14,423 bases of DNA from Acidobacteriota bacterium (lineage in GTDB: Bacteria > Acidobacteriota > Polarisedimenticolia > QHYA01): contig QHYA01000178.1 of assembly GCA_003223995.1 (NCBI GenBank), positions 1 to 14,423 on the forward strand, written 5' to 3'. How positions within the stretch are numbered: the first letter of the stretch is position 1; every line of letters begins with the position of its first letter. Positions 6,700-13,398 of this stretch are shown here, piece by piece. The notes under the pieces were generated by a model. That model was not told where the DNA came from. It saw only the letters and a program-made list of their open reading frames with translations, and did no database searches. The translations under genes were made by a program, and so were the position numbers.

Positions 6700-8817
6700 A
6701 TGATGAAACGAGCGCTGCTTCTCGCAGCCGCAGCGACGCTTGTCGCCTCCATGAGCCCTGCTCCGACTCCGCGCAGCCGAGCCGCAAAGACGGCCGGCGC
6801 CGCCGTGCGGGCCCATCCGGCCCCTCCTACGACTCCCCGGAAGTCCGTCACACTCGACTACCAAGGCGTCCATGTGACGGACGACTATCAGTGGCTCGAG
6901 AGCGGCGCCGAACCCCAGGTCCGCCACTGGAGCGAGGAGCAGAACGGCCGGACGCGGCAATTCCTCGATCACCTTCCCGCGGTCGCGGCGATCCGGAAGA
7001 GGGTGACGCAGCTCGAGAGCGCCGCCTCGGCCGACTACACGGACCTTCGGTACCGGGCGGGGACGCTCTTCTCCTTGAAATTCCAGCCTCCGAAGCAGCA
7101 ACCGTTCCTCGTCTCACTGAAGTCTGCGGACGACCTGCGCTCCGAGCGTGTGATCGTGGACCCGAACAGGATGAACCCCAAGGGGACGACGGCCATCGAT
7201 TTCTATGTCCCTTCGCTCGACGGCCGCCTCGTCGCTGTTTCGCTGTCGGAGGGAGGAAGCGAGAGCGGCGACGTCTCGGTCTTCGATGCGGCGACGGGAA
7301 GGAAATTGCCCGACCTGATCCCGCGAGTCAACGGCGGCACCGCCGGCGGAAGCCTGACCTGGAACCGCGACGGCTCGGGCTTCTACTACACACGCTATCC
7401 CCGAGGCCGGGAGAGACCCCCCGAGGATTTCAACTTCTACCAGCAGGTCTACTTCCACAAGCTCGGTGCCCCGGCAAGCGAGGACGTCTACTGCATCGGC
7501 AAGGAATTCCCCCGGATCGCCGAGATCGCCCTGCAAACATCCGACGACGGGCGATACGTCCTTGCGAGCGTGGCGAACGGCGACGGGGGCGAATACTCGC
7601 ATTACCTTCTTTCCCCTGCAGGGACCTGGTCCCGGATCACCGACTTCTCCGACAAGATCGTTTCCGTCAAGATCGGCCCCGACGGCGTCCTCTACTTGCT
7701 TTCGAGGAACGGAGCGGCCAGAGGGAAAATCCTCCGGCTTTCTCCGGAGACACCCCTTCTCGCTCGGGCCGAAACGGCCGTCCAAGAGGGGGACGGGGCG
7801 ATCCTCGATTTCGAGCCGGCCGCGTCGCGGATCTACGTCGTGATCTCGCTAGGAGGTCCCGAGCAGCTCCTCGCGTTCGACCGTGAGGGACGGAAGCAGA
7901 AACCGGTGGAGATCAAGCCGATCTCCTCCGTGGGACAGGTCGTGAGGCTCGCGAGCGATGACATACTTTTCCGCAACGAGAGCTATCTCGATCCTCCCGC
8001 ATGGTTCCGGTTCGACGCCGCCGCTGAACATACTCTCGCCACCGCTCTTTTCAGGACCTCCCCTGCGAAGTTTGCGGACACGGAGGTGGTTCGCGAGTCC
8101 GCGCCATCGAAGGATGGAACGAAGATCCCCATGAGCGTGATCCGCCTCAAGGGGACCCCGCTCAACCATGGCAACGCCACGATCCTCACGGGCTATGGAG
8201 GGTTCGGTGTCAATCGATCTCCCAGCTTCGACGCGGTCAACCGGCTCTGGATCGAGCAGGGCGGGGTCATCGCGAGCGCGAACCTGCGTGGAGGAGGCGA
8301 ATACGCGATCAGAGGGGGGAGCAACGGCGGGCTGCTCATGGGCGCCGCTCTCACCCAGCACCCGGAGCTGTTCCGCGCCGTCGTCTCGCATGCCGGCATC
8401 TATGACATGCTGCGGGTCGAGACGACACCGAACGGCGCTTTCAACGTCACCGAATACGGCACGGTGAAGGACCCGGCTCAGTTCAAGGCCCTTTACGCCT
8501 ATTCCCCCTACCATCACGTCGCTGACGGGACGGCCTATCCGGCGGTTCTCTTCCTGACCGGAGCCAATGACCCGCGGGTCGATCCCTGGCACTCGCGGAA
8601 GATGACCGCTCGTCTTCAGGCTGCCACCTCCTCCGGCCTGCCCATCCTTCTGAGAACCAGCGGCAGCACCGGGCACGGAATCGGTAGCGCTCTGAGCGAG
8701 GTCATTTCGGAGGAGGCCGACGTGTTCACCTTCCTCTTCGATCAGCTCGGTGTGAGCTACATGCCGGTCGGGGAGAGACTCACCGCGCAGAAGAGGCATA
8801 CCCACCGCCGCAAATGA
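6700..8817 (+). CDS. Secreted prolyl oligopeptidase family serine peptidase (S9A) with an internal gap
   Basis: Serine peptidase that would cut oligopeptides after proline, probably exported, since the product begins MMKRALLLAAAATLVASMS (signal peptide). The 705-residue protein has the N-terminal POP segment (YQWLESGAEPQVRHW), a beta-propeller domain (VSLSEGGSESG, LTWNRDGSGFYYTRY) and the alpha/beta-hydrolase domain (TGYGGFGVNRSPSF). The catalytic triad is present: Ser541 in GGSNGG, Asp624 in ANDPRV and His659 in TGHGIG. However, GGGEY at residues 531-535 runs directly into AIRGGSNGG. POP enzymes have about 38 residues here, with a conserved Trp and an NVFDDF-like motif forming part of the hydrolase core. 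The gap keeps the frame, with the join at 8304/8305. The protein would probably not fold normally. Start chosen from the ribosome binding site. Likely co-transcribed with the TrmJ-GNAT gene. Confidence 0.85.
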   Translation: MMKRALLLAAAATLVASMSPAPTPRSRAAKTAGAAVRAHPAPPTTPRKSVTLDYQGVHVTDDYQWLESGAEPQVRHWSEEQNGRTRQFLDHLPAVAAIRKRVTQLESAASADYTDLRYRAGTLFSLKFQPPKQQPFLVSLKSADDLRSERVIVDPNRMNPKGTTAIDFYVPSLDGRLVAVSLSEGGSESGDVSVFDAATGRKLPDLIPRVNGGTAGGSLTWNRDGSGFYYTRYPRGRERPPEDFNFYQQVYFHKLGAPASEDVYCIGKEFPRIAEIALQTSDDGRYVLASVANGDGGEYSHYLLSPAGTWSRITDFSDKIVSVKIGPDGVLYLLSRNGAARGKILRLSPETPLLARAETAVQEGDGAILDFEPAASRIYVVISLGGPEQLLAFDREGRKQKPVEIKPISSVGQVVRLASDDILFRNESYLDPPAWFRFDAAAEHTLATALFRTSPAKFADTEVVRESAPSKDGTKIPMSVIRLKGTPLNHGNATILTGYGGFGVNRSPSFDAVNRLWIEQGGVIASANLRGGGEYAIRGGSNGGLLMGAALTQHPELFRAVVSHAGIYDMLRVETTPNGAFNVTEYGTVKDPAQFKALYAYSPYHHVADGTAYPAVLFLTGANDPRVDPWHSRKMTARLQAATSSGLPILLRTSGSTGHGIGSALSEVISEEADVFTFLFDQLGVSYMPVGERLTAQKRHTHRRK

Positions 8818-8974
8818 GCCTTGTTGGGGAAGGCAACTGTTCTGGAGGGGAAGAACTTACATCCTGCCCGTGCCGCGGCAAGTCAAGAAATGCCTGACTC
8901 CCCTGGGATTTCGAGGCGTCCATGCAGGCATGTCCTTTGCTAAGACTAGAAGGGTAGGAACACGTCCGAAGGGG

Positions 8975-8980
8975 GATAAT
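8975..8980 (+). promoter_or_regulatory. Possible -10 box for the small outer-membrane protein gene
   Basis: GATAAT lies 53 bases before the ATG at 9034, which would give a leader of about 45 bases containing the strong ribosome binding site. No good -35 element is seen. The 216-base spacer 8818-9033 otherwise holds only a weak 5-bp hairpin (8818-8834) and the small inverted repeat CATGCAGGCATG near 8922. Confidence 0.25.
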
Positions 8981-9020
8981 CGCTTGTCTTCTGGGAAGTG
9001 AGGGACGTTGTTCTCAGCAG

Positions 9021-9027
9021 AAAGGAG
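9021..9027 (+). promoter_or_regulatory. Strong ribosome binding site (AAAGGAG)
   Basis: AAAGGAG is six bases upstream of the ATG at 9034. It picks this start over an in-frame start at 8998, which lacks such a site and would place 12 charged residues before the signal peptide. Confidence 0.7.
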
Positions 9028-9033
9028 CAGACG

Positions 9034-9591
9034 ATGACGACGATGAAGAGAGCAATACGCCCGGCCATTCGGGTGCTAGCGCTTGTGGGTGTCGTCGTTC
9101 TCTCCCTTGGCACCACAGGGGCTGCGACGAATGACCACGCTGCGACGATTGAGGCGGCCGTCATTGCGACAACCGGTCCTGCGGTGACGACTGAGGCTGG
9201 AAGTGGAGTGATCTACGGCATTCGCGGCGGCGCCTACGCCGACGCCGATGAGCCTTTTCTTGGCGGCGAGCTTCTGACGAATGTCGCTCGCTCCGTATGG
9301 TTCAACCCCAACGTCGAATATGCCTTCGTGAACCACGGGAATCTGTGGGACGTCAACTTCGACTTTCACTACGACTTTTCCATGCAGAGGCCCTACACGG
9401 TCTGGGCGGGAGCGGGCCCTGCCGTCATCCGCTCGCATGACATCTCCGGCAGGAGCAACGGGACGGATGTGGGAGTGAATCTGCTGGCAGGGATCGGCTC
9501 CCGCAAAGGGGAGTTTCGTCCCTTCGCCCAGGCCAAGGCGGTCCTCTCCGATGACGACGAGTTCGTCGTCGCCGTGGGGGTCCGCTTCTAA
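9034..9591 (+). CDS. Small outer-membrane beta-barrel protein, hypothetical
   Basis: The 185-residue product begins MTTMKRAIRPAIRVLALVGV, a typical export signal running to about residue 30 (GTTGAA). The mature part is a low-complexity Ala/Thr stretch (about 30-55) and then alternating polar/apolar strands rich in aromatic residues and glycine: VIYGIRGGAYAD, FLGGELL, VWFNPNVEYAFV, DVNFDFHYDF, YTVWAGAGPAVI, VGVNLLAGIGS, FRPFAQAKAVL and a final strand ending VAVGVRF with C-terminal Phe. That pattern fits an eight-stranded OmpA/OmpX-like barrel. Its role is unknown; no specific family is recognised. It is a single-gene unit with its own ribosome binding site and a strong terminator downstream. 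Base composition is somewhat lower in GC than the peptidase gene upstream. Confidence 0.7.
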   Translation: MTTMKRAIRPAIRVLALVGVVVLSLGTTGAATNDHAATIEAAVIATTGPAVTTEAGSGVIYGIRGGAYADADEPFLGGELLTNVARSVWFNPNVEYAFVNHGNLWDVNFDFHYDFSMQRPYTVWAGAGPAVIRSHDISGRSNGTDVGVNLLAGIGSRKGEFRPFAQAKAVLSDDDEFVVAVGVRF

Positions 9592-9615
9592 CCGCTAGCG
9601 CTGTATCGGAGCAAG

Positions 9616-9638
9616 CGACCTGGAAAAGGTCCAGGTCG
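9616..9638 (+). repeat. 9-bp stem-loop downstream of the barrel gene
   Basis: CGACCTGGA (9616-9624) pairs perfectly with TCCAGGTCG (9630-9638) around the loop AAAGG. It starts 25 bases after the stop codon and is the first of three successive hairpins. It has no T-tract; it may protect the 3' end of the mRNA or belong to a small structured RNA. Confidence 0.55.
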
Positions 9639-9652
9639 GCGGTCCGTCCAAG

Positions 9653-9675
9653 GCCGGCGGGTGGCCAACGCCGGC
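9653..9675 (+). repeat. 7-bp stem-loop, second of three hairpins
   Basis: GCCGGCG (9653-9659) pairs with CGCCGGC (9669-9675) around a nine-base loop. The GC-rich context makes chance pairing more likely here than for the hairpins on either side. Confidence 0.4.
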
Positions 9676-9677
9676 GT

Positions 9678-9751
9678 CGGCCCACAGCGTCATCTCCGGT
9701 GCGCAAGGCGCACCGGCGAATGACGCGGGGGCCGGGACGGGCCGTTTTTTT
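9678..9751 (+). terminator. Rho-independent terminator with a branched stem and seven T's
   Basis: Nested arms are visible. CGGCCC (9678-9683) pairs with GGGCCG (9739-9744), immediately followed by TTTTTTT (9745-9751). Inside, GCGTCAT (9687-9693) pairs with ATGACGC (9720-9726), and CCGGTGCGC (9696-9704) pairs with GCGCACCGG (9708-9716) around the loop AAG. A 12-base one-sided bulge (9727-9738) interrupts the outer part. It would end the message of the barrel gene and lies between convergent genes. Confidence 0.65.
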
Positions 9752-9767
9752 CCTCCAGACGACCGGA

Positions 9768-9791
9768 GGAGCATGTAGAGGAGCATGTAGA
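9768..9791. repeat. Perfect tandem duplication of 12 bases
   Basis: GGAGCATGTAGA occurs twice in succession (9768-9779 and 9780-9791) in the non-coding spacer between the terminator and the end of the M24 peptidase gene. It looks like a slippage duplication; no function is suggested. Confidence 0.7.
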
Positions 9792-9829
9792 GAGAGGATG
9801 TCACGAGGAAAGGCTGAAAAACGAAGAGT

Positions 9830-11068
9830 TCAGGAGATGAGAATCAGCTCTTGCTGGGGCTTTCCGAAGACCCTGGCGCCTTCCGGCTCGACCACCAGGT
9901 CCTCCTCCAGTCCGATCTGCACCTCTCCTCCCTGCGATTCCAGGGTCGTGTAAACCATTGGCTCGAGGGCGAAGACCTGCCCCGGCTCGATCGGCGTCCG
10001 GACGAGCGAGCCGTACCGCTCGGGCCAGTCCGGTCCGAGCAGCGGACCGACGTCGTGAACCTTCCGGCCCAGGCCGTGCCCGGCGGCGTGCGGGTAGCCC
10101 TTGTAGCCTGCCGCCTCGATGACCCTGCGCGCGGCGCTATCAACGGCCAGCCCCGTCGCGCCCGGCTTGAGGGCGGCGAGAGCGGCCTCGTGCGCGGCGA
10201 CCGTCACGTCGAACATCTTCCTGATCTCTGCAGGAGGGTCCGTCTCGCCTCCTCTCAACACATACGCTGTTCGCTGGATATCCGAGCAATAGCCTTTGTG
10301 GACGACCCCGAAATCGATCCGTATGAGATCCCCGGCCTGGATGATGCGGTCCGAAGGAGAGCAGTGTCCGCGGCAGGGGCCTACCACGACCGTCGTGAAG
10401 GCGACCTCCATGCCGCGCTCCTTTGTTTTCTTCTCCAGGGAGGCGCCGATGTCTTTCTCGGTCGTCACCCCTGCGCAGACGGTGGAAGCGGAGAGGACCT
10501 CCGAGAGGATCTCCTGTGTCGCGACTGCCGCCTGCTCGATCAGCGCGACTTCCTCCGGGAATTTCCGTCCTAGCATGGCAAGGACGATCCCTTCCGAGGA
10601 GACGAAGCGCGAGGAGATGTCGGGACCGAGGACCGCCTCGAGGTAGTCCCTCATGCCGGAGGTCAACCCATCCGCGATCGTGAGGTCCCGGGAGGCGTTG
10701 ATCGCGATGCGCCGGGCCCCCGCCCCCACGATGGTCTTCATCAAGAACGGCTTGATCCCCTGTTCCTTGTAGGGGAAGACCGTCTCGTAGAACCCCGTCT
10801 CCTCGATGGGGGTCGTATCGTAGGAAGCGGCGATAGCGGTCCTGTGAAACTGTCCGGATGGGTCGAGGTGGAAAATGCCGCAAGCGCGCGCGACCACGCT
10901 GCCGAGGCCGACCTCCTCGGCGAAGGGATCGCGGGAGTTCTCGCGAGTGAAGACGAGGTGGAGGTCCACGTCGCGGGCCTTCATGGCTTCCGGAAGTGCC
11001 TCCAGGATGCGCCGCCTGCGGAGCGCTGTCAGCCCCGTCGGCTCCTGGTCGACCGTCTCGACGCTCAT
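9830..11068 (-). CDS. M24 family metallopeptidase (Xaa-Pro aminopeptidase-like)
   Basis: A 412-residue creatinase/aminopeptidase-P-fold protein that would remove or cleave N-terminal residues next to proline using two metal ions. The N-terminal creatinase-like domain (VFTRENSRDPFAEEVG, IAASYDTTPIEETG) is followed by the catalytic pita-bread domain. All metal-ligand motifs are visible: two Asp about 11 residues apart in IDFGVVHKGYCSD (near residue 250), His in AAGHGLGRKVHDVG, Glu in VFALEPMVY and the last Glu in VQIGLEEDLVV. No gap is apparent. There is no signal peptide, so it is likely cytoplasmic. On the minus strand GGGGGAG precedes two adjacent ATGs; the second (11068-11066) has the better six-base spacing. 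The gene is divergent from the ABC exporter operon and converges on the barrel gene. Confidence 0.85.
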   Translation of the reverse strand: MSVETVDQEPTGLTALRRRRILEALPEAMKARDVDLHLVFTRENSRDPFAEEVGLGSVVARACGIFHLDPSGQFHRTAIAASYDTTPIEETGFYETVFPYKEQGIKPFLMKTIVGAGARRIAINASRDLTIADGLTSGMRDYLEAVLGPDISSRFVSSEGIVLAMLGRKFPEEVALIEQAAVATQEILSEVLSASTVCAGVTTEKDIGASLEKKTKERGMEVAFTTVVVGPCRGHCSPSDRIIQAGDLIRIDFGVVHKGYCSDIQRTAYVLRGGETDPPAEIRKMFDVTVAAHEAALAALKPGATGLAVDSAARRVIEAAGYKGYPHAAGHGLGRKVHDVGPLLGPDWPERYGSLVRTPIEPGQVFALEPMVYTTLESQGGEVQIGLEEDLVVEPEGARVFGKPQQELILIS

Positions 11069-11216
11069 CATGATCTCCCCCACAGAGCGCACTCATGCGT
11101 TCCCGCACTCGAGAGCTTCGGCCGAGTGAGCCCAGAAATCCAGCCGGGAATGCCCAATCATAGCAGCAGACGGGCCTTCCGCGCCTCCGTTTTCCTCCGC
11201 GCAGCATTTCGCGACA

Positions 11217-11222
11217 TATAAT
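11217..11222 (+). promoter_or_regulatory. Consensus -10 box of a probable leaderless promoter for the ABC operon
   Basis: TATAAT at 11217-11222 is a perfect -10 hexamer in a GC-rich setting. It ends ten bases before the ATG at 11233, so the message would begin at or just before that codon. It overlaps the earlier in-frame ATG at 11221, arguing against that start. No convincing -35 or Shine-Dalgarno sequence is seen. Confidence 0.5.
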
Positions 11223-11232
11223 GCCGCCACTC

Positions 11233-12012
11233 ATGCCGTCTCTGGCGTTTCGCGATGTCAGCAAGTCCTACGCCGGCACGCTCGCGGTCAGTCACATCAG
11301 CTTGGAGGTTTCCGCCGGTGAGATCTTCGGGCTGCTCGGACCCAACGGCGCCGGGAAAACGACCCTAATCCGGATGGCGCTGGACATCATCCGCCCCGAC
11401 AGCGGCGAGATCCTTGTCAACAGTCTTCGTTCCACTGCGGCGGACATGAACCGGATCGGCTACCTGCCGGAGGAGAGGGGACTCTACCGCAAGCAGAAGG
11501 TCACTGACGTGCTCGACTATTTCGGCCGGCTGAAGGGGATGCCCGGCGGTCATGTGCGGCAGGAGGTCCTCGCAGCGCTGGAGAGAGTCGGCCTGGCAGA
11601 CTGGGCCAGCCGTAAGGTCGAGGAACTGTCCAAAGGGATGCAGCAAAAGGTGCAGATCGTGGCGACCCTGCTGCACCAGCCCGACGTGGTCATCCTCGAC
11701 GAGCCCTTCTCGGGGCTCGATCCGGTCAACGTCCGCATGGTGAAGGAGATGCTCTCCCAGCTGCGAGAGAGGGGATGCGTGGTCGTGCTCTCGACCCACC
11801 AGATGGAGCAGGTCGAGGAGATGTGCGACCGGATCGCCATGATTCACCAGGGGAGGCTGGTCCTCTATGGAAGGCTGGAGGAGATCAAGCGCCGGTTCAC
11901 GGCGCACCTCGAGCCGGTGACGCGAATCGAGGTCCCGACCGTCTCCCTGGAAGAGATTTTCGTCCGGGTCGTGGAGCGTGCCGAACAGGAAGGCGAGGCC
12001 GCGCTGACATGA
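11233..12012 (+). CDS. ABC transporter ATP-binding protein, NatA type, with short C-terminal region
   Basis: Cytoplasmic ATPase subunit of an ABC-2 type exporter. From MPSLAFRDVSKSYAG the 259-residue protein shows Walker A GPNGAGKTT (about residues 36-44), the Q-loop area GYLPEERGLYRKQKV, the ABC signature LSKGMQQK (about 132), Walker B VVILDEPFSGLDP (about 152-164) and the H-loop STHQ (about 188). After the core, LEEIKRRF (ending at about 11898) passes almost directly into VTRIEVPTVSLEEIFVRVV. Related NatA-type proteins carry some 40-45 more residues between these two motifs, so an in-frame gap near 11895-11912 is likely. The catalytic core is untouched, so the protein could still hydrolyse ATP. 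ATG 11233 is preferred to ATG 11221 because of the -10 box. It overlaps the permease gene by four bases (ATGA), indicating translational coupling. Confidence 0.85.
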   Translation: MPSLAFRDVSKSYAGTLAVSHISLEVSAGEIFGLLGPNGAGKTTLIRMALDIIRPDSGEILVNSLRSTAADMNRIGYLPEERGLYRKQKVTDVLDYFGRLKGMPGGHVRQEVLAALERVGLADWASRKVEELSKGMQQKVQIVATLLHQPDVVILDEPFSGLDPVNVRMVKEMLSQLRERGCVVVLSTHQMEQVEEMCDRIAMIHQGRLVLYGRLEEIKRRFTAHLEPVTRIEVPTVSLEEIFVRVVERAEQEGEAALT

Positions 12013-13319
12013 CATCCAAGGCTTGGATAGTCGTCCGTCACGAGTTCCTCACCACGGTCCGCCGAAAGGGCTGGCTCATCGCTACCTTCGGCATGCCGTT
12101 GTTCCTGGTCCTCTACGGCGGCATCGCTTCCATAGCACCGCTGCTCATGGCCAGGAAGAGCGTGCAGCCGAGGACGGTCGGGCTCGTGGATTTCGCGTCG
12201 GTGGTGAAGATGCCGGAGGGCGGGAAGTTAGATGTCAGCCTGCCCGAGGAAGCCAGGCGGGCGTTGGAGATGCTCCCCCAGAGCCATTCTGGGGCCGGAC
12301 TCGTCAAGAGCATGACGGGAAAGATCGAGGTCCGTTCCTATGCGGACGAATTGGCGGGGAAGAAGGCTCTGGATGCCAAGGGAATCTCCACCCTCTTCGT
12401 GATCCCGAGTGACTACCTCGAGAGGGGAAAGGTGTTCAGGTACAGCGCTGAGGAAAGCCTCCTCTCCGAGGCGATCAACGAGCGGGAGAAGAAGGCGGTG
12501 GAAAGCCTTCTCATCACGAGCCTCCTTCAGGGCAAGCTTGATCCCAAGGTACAGAATCGAGTGCTCGAACCGCTCTCGGTCGAATCGTATTCGCGTCAGA
12601 GTGACGGCAGCTACCGGAAGAGGAGCCTGCTCGTGGTCGCCTCCTCCTTCGGCATCCCCGTGGGTTTCGCGACGCTGCTGTTCATTTCGCTGATGATGAA
12701 CGCGACCTACCTCCTTCAAGGAGTGAGCGAGGAGAAGGAGAATCGTGTCATCGAAGTGATCCTCTCTTCCGTGGATGCCCGCTCCCTGCTGGTCGGGAAG
12801 CTGCTGGGGCTCGGCGCGGCGGGGCTTCTTCAGTTGCTGATCTGGCTCGCCATGGTGGTCTTGCCGCTCTTGCTGGTGCTGGCTGGCATCGCGTTTCGTC
12901 CCCAGGTCGCCCTGGTCTGCTTGGCCTGCTTCGTCCTGGGTTTCCTCCTCTATGGAACGCTGATGACTGGCACCGGCGCGATCGGCACGAACTTCAGGGA
13001 GTCGCAGCAGTACGCGATGGTCTGGTCCCTCTTCAGCGCCGTGCCGATGCTGTTCCTCCCTCTCATCATCGACGCGCCGAACGGGGTCGCAGCGCGCGTG
13101 CTGTCGTTGATGCCTCTGACGGCCCCGGTGAGCCTCATGCTGCGCGTGGGCGCCGGAGCGGTTCCCTGGTGGGAGGTGACGCTGTCGCTGGTTCTTCTGG
13201 CGGGATCGATCTGGCTCGCTCTCCGGCTTGCCGTTCGCGTCTTCCGCACGGCCATCCTGCTCTACGGCAAGCGCCCGGGATTCTTCGAAGTGCTCCGCTG
13301 GCTGCGCGAGGCGGCGTAG
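12009..13319 (+). CDS. ABC-2 type permease, NatB-like
   Basis: Membrane subunit of the exporter whose ATPase is encoded directly upstream; the ATGA overlap predicts one mRNA and coupled translation. The 436-residue protein has a first membrane segment at about residues 20-45 (GWLIATFGMPLFLVLYGG) and a large extracytoplasmic domain to about 210. It ends with five or so membrane segments: VASSFGIPVGFATLLFISL, LLQLLIWLAMVVLPLLLVL, VCLACFVLGFLLYGTLM, a segment around FSAVPMLFLPLII, and LSLVLLAGSIWLALRLAV. The motif LLQGVSEEKENRVIEVILSS after the second segment is typical of the NatB/YhaP ABC-2 family, which exports sodium or unknown small compounds. Substrate cannot be told. The C-terminus LLYGKRPGFFEVLRWLREA also fits this family. 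No internal gap is evident. Confidence 0.85.
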   Translation: MTSKAWIVVRHEFLTTVRRKGWLIATFGMPLFLVLYGGIASIAPLLMARKSVQPRTVGLVDFASVVKMPEGGKLDVSLPEEARRALEMLPQSHSGAGLVKSMTGKIEVRSYADELAGKKALDAKGISTLFVIPSDYLERGKVFRYSAEESLLSEAINEREKKAVESLLITSLLQGKLDPKVQNRVLEPLSVESYSRQSDGSYRKRSLLVVASSFGIPVGFATLLFISLMMNATYLLQGVSEEKENRVIEVILSSVDARSLLVGKLLGLGAAGLLQLLIWLAMVVLPLLLVLAGIAFRPQVALVCLACFVLGFLLYGTLMTGTGAIGTNFRESQQYAMVWSLFSAVPMLFLPLIIDAPNGVAARVLSLMPLTAPVSLMLRVGAGAVPWWEVTLSLVLLAGSIWLALRLAVRVFRTAILLYGKRPGFFEVLRWLREAA

Positions 13320-13331
13320 CTCCTGGTCTCC

Positions 13332-13364
13332 AGGCGCCTCCCTCGAGCTCTTTCGGCGGCGCCT
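13332..13364. repeat. Inverted repeat between convergent genes
   Basis: AGGCGCC (13332-13338) and GGCGCCT (13358-13364) can form a 7-bp stem with a 19-base loop in the 79-base spacer between the permease and the flavoprotein gene. There is no T-tract on either strand, so a terminator role is only a possibility. Confidence 0.3.
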
Positions 13365-13398
13365 CGGCCCTCATGCCGGCCCCGGGTCTCACACCGCG

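Noticed and set aside
5609..6787. 392-residue minus-strand frame over TrmJ-GNAT
   Set aside because: No recognisable domain; antisense shadow of a gene with clear protein motifs on the plus strand.
6891..7886. 331-residue plus-strand frame inside the oligopeptidase gene
   Set aside because: Arg/Pro-rich out-of-frame translation of the S9 peptidase.
8818..8834. Hairpin GCCTT/AAGGC after the oligopeptidase as its terminator
   Set aside because: Only five base pairs and no T-tract; too weak to call.
10140..11264. 374-residue minus-strand frame overlapping the M24 peptidase
   Set aside because: Low-complexity Arg/Gly-rich translation; the M24 frame contains all metal-ligand motifs.
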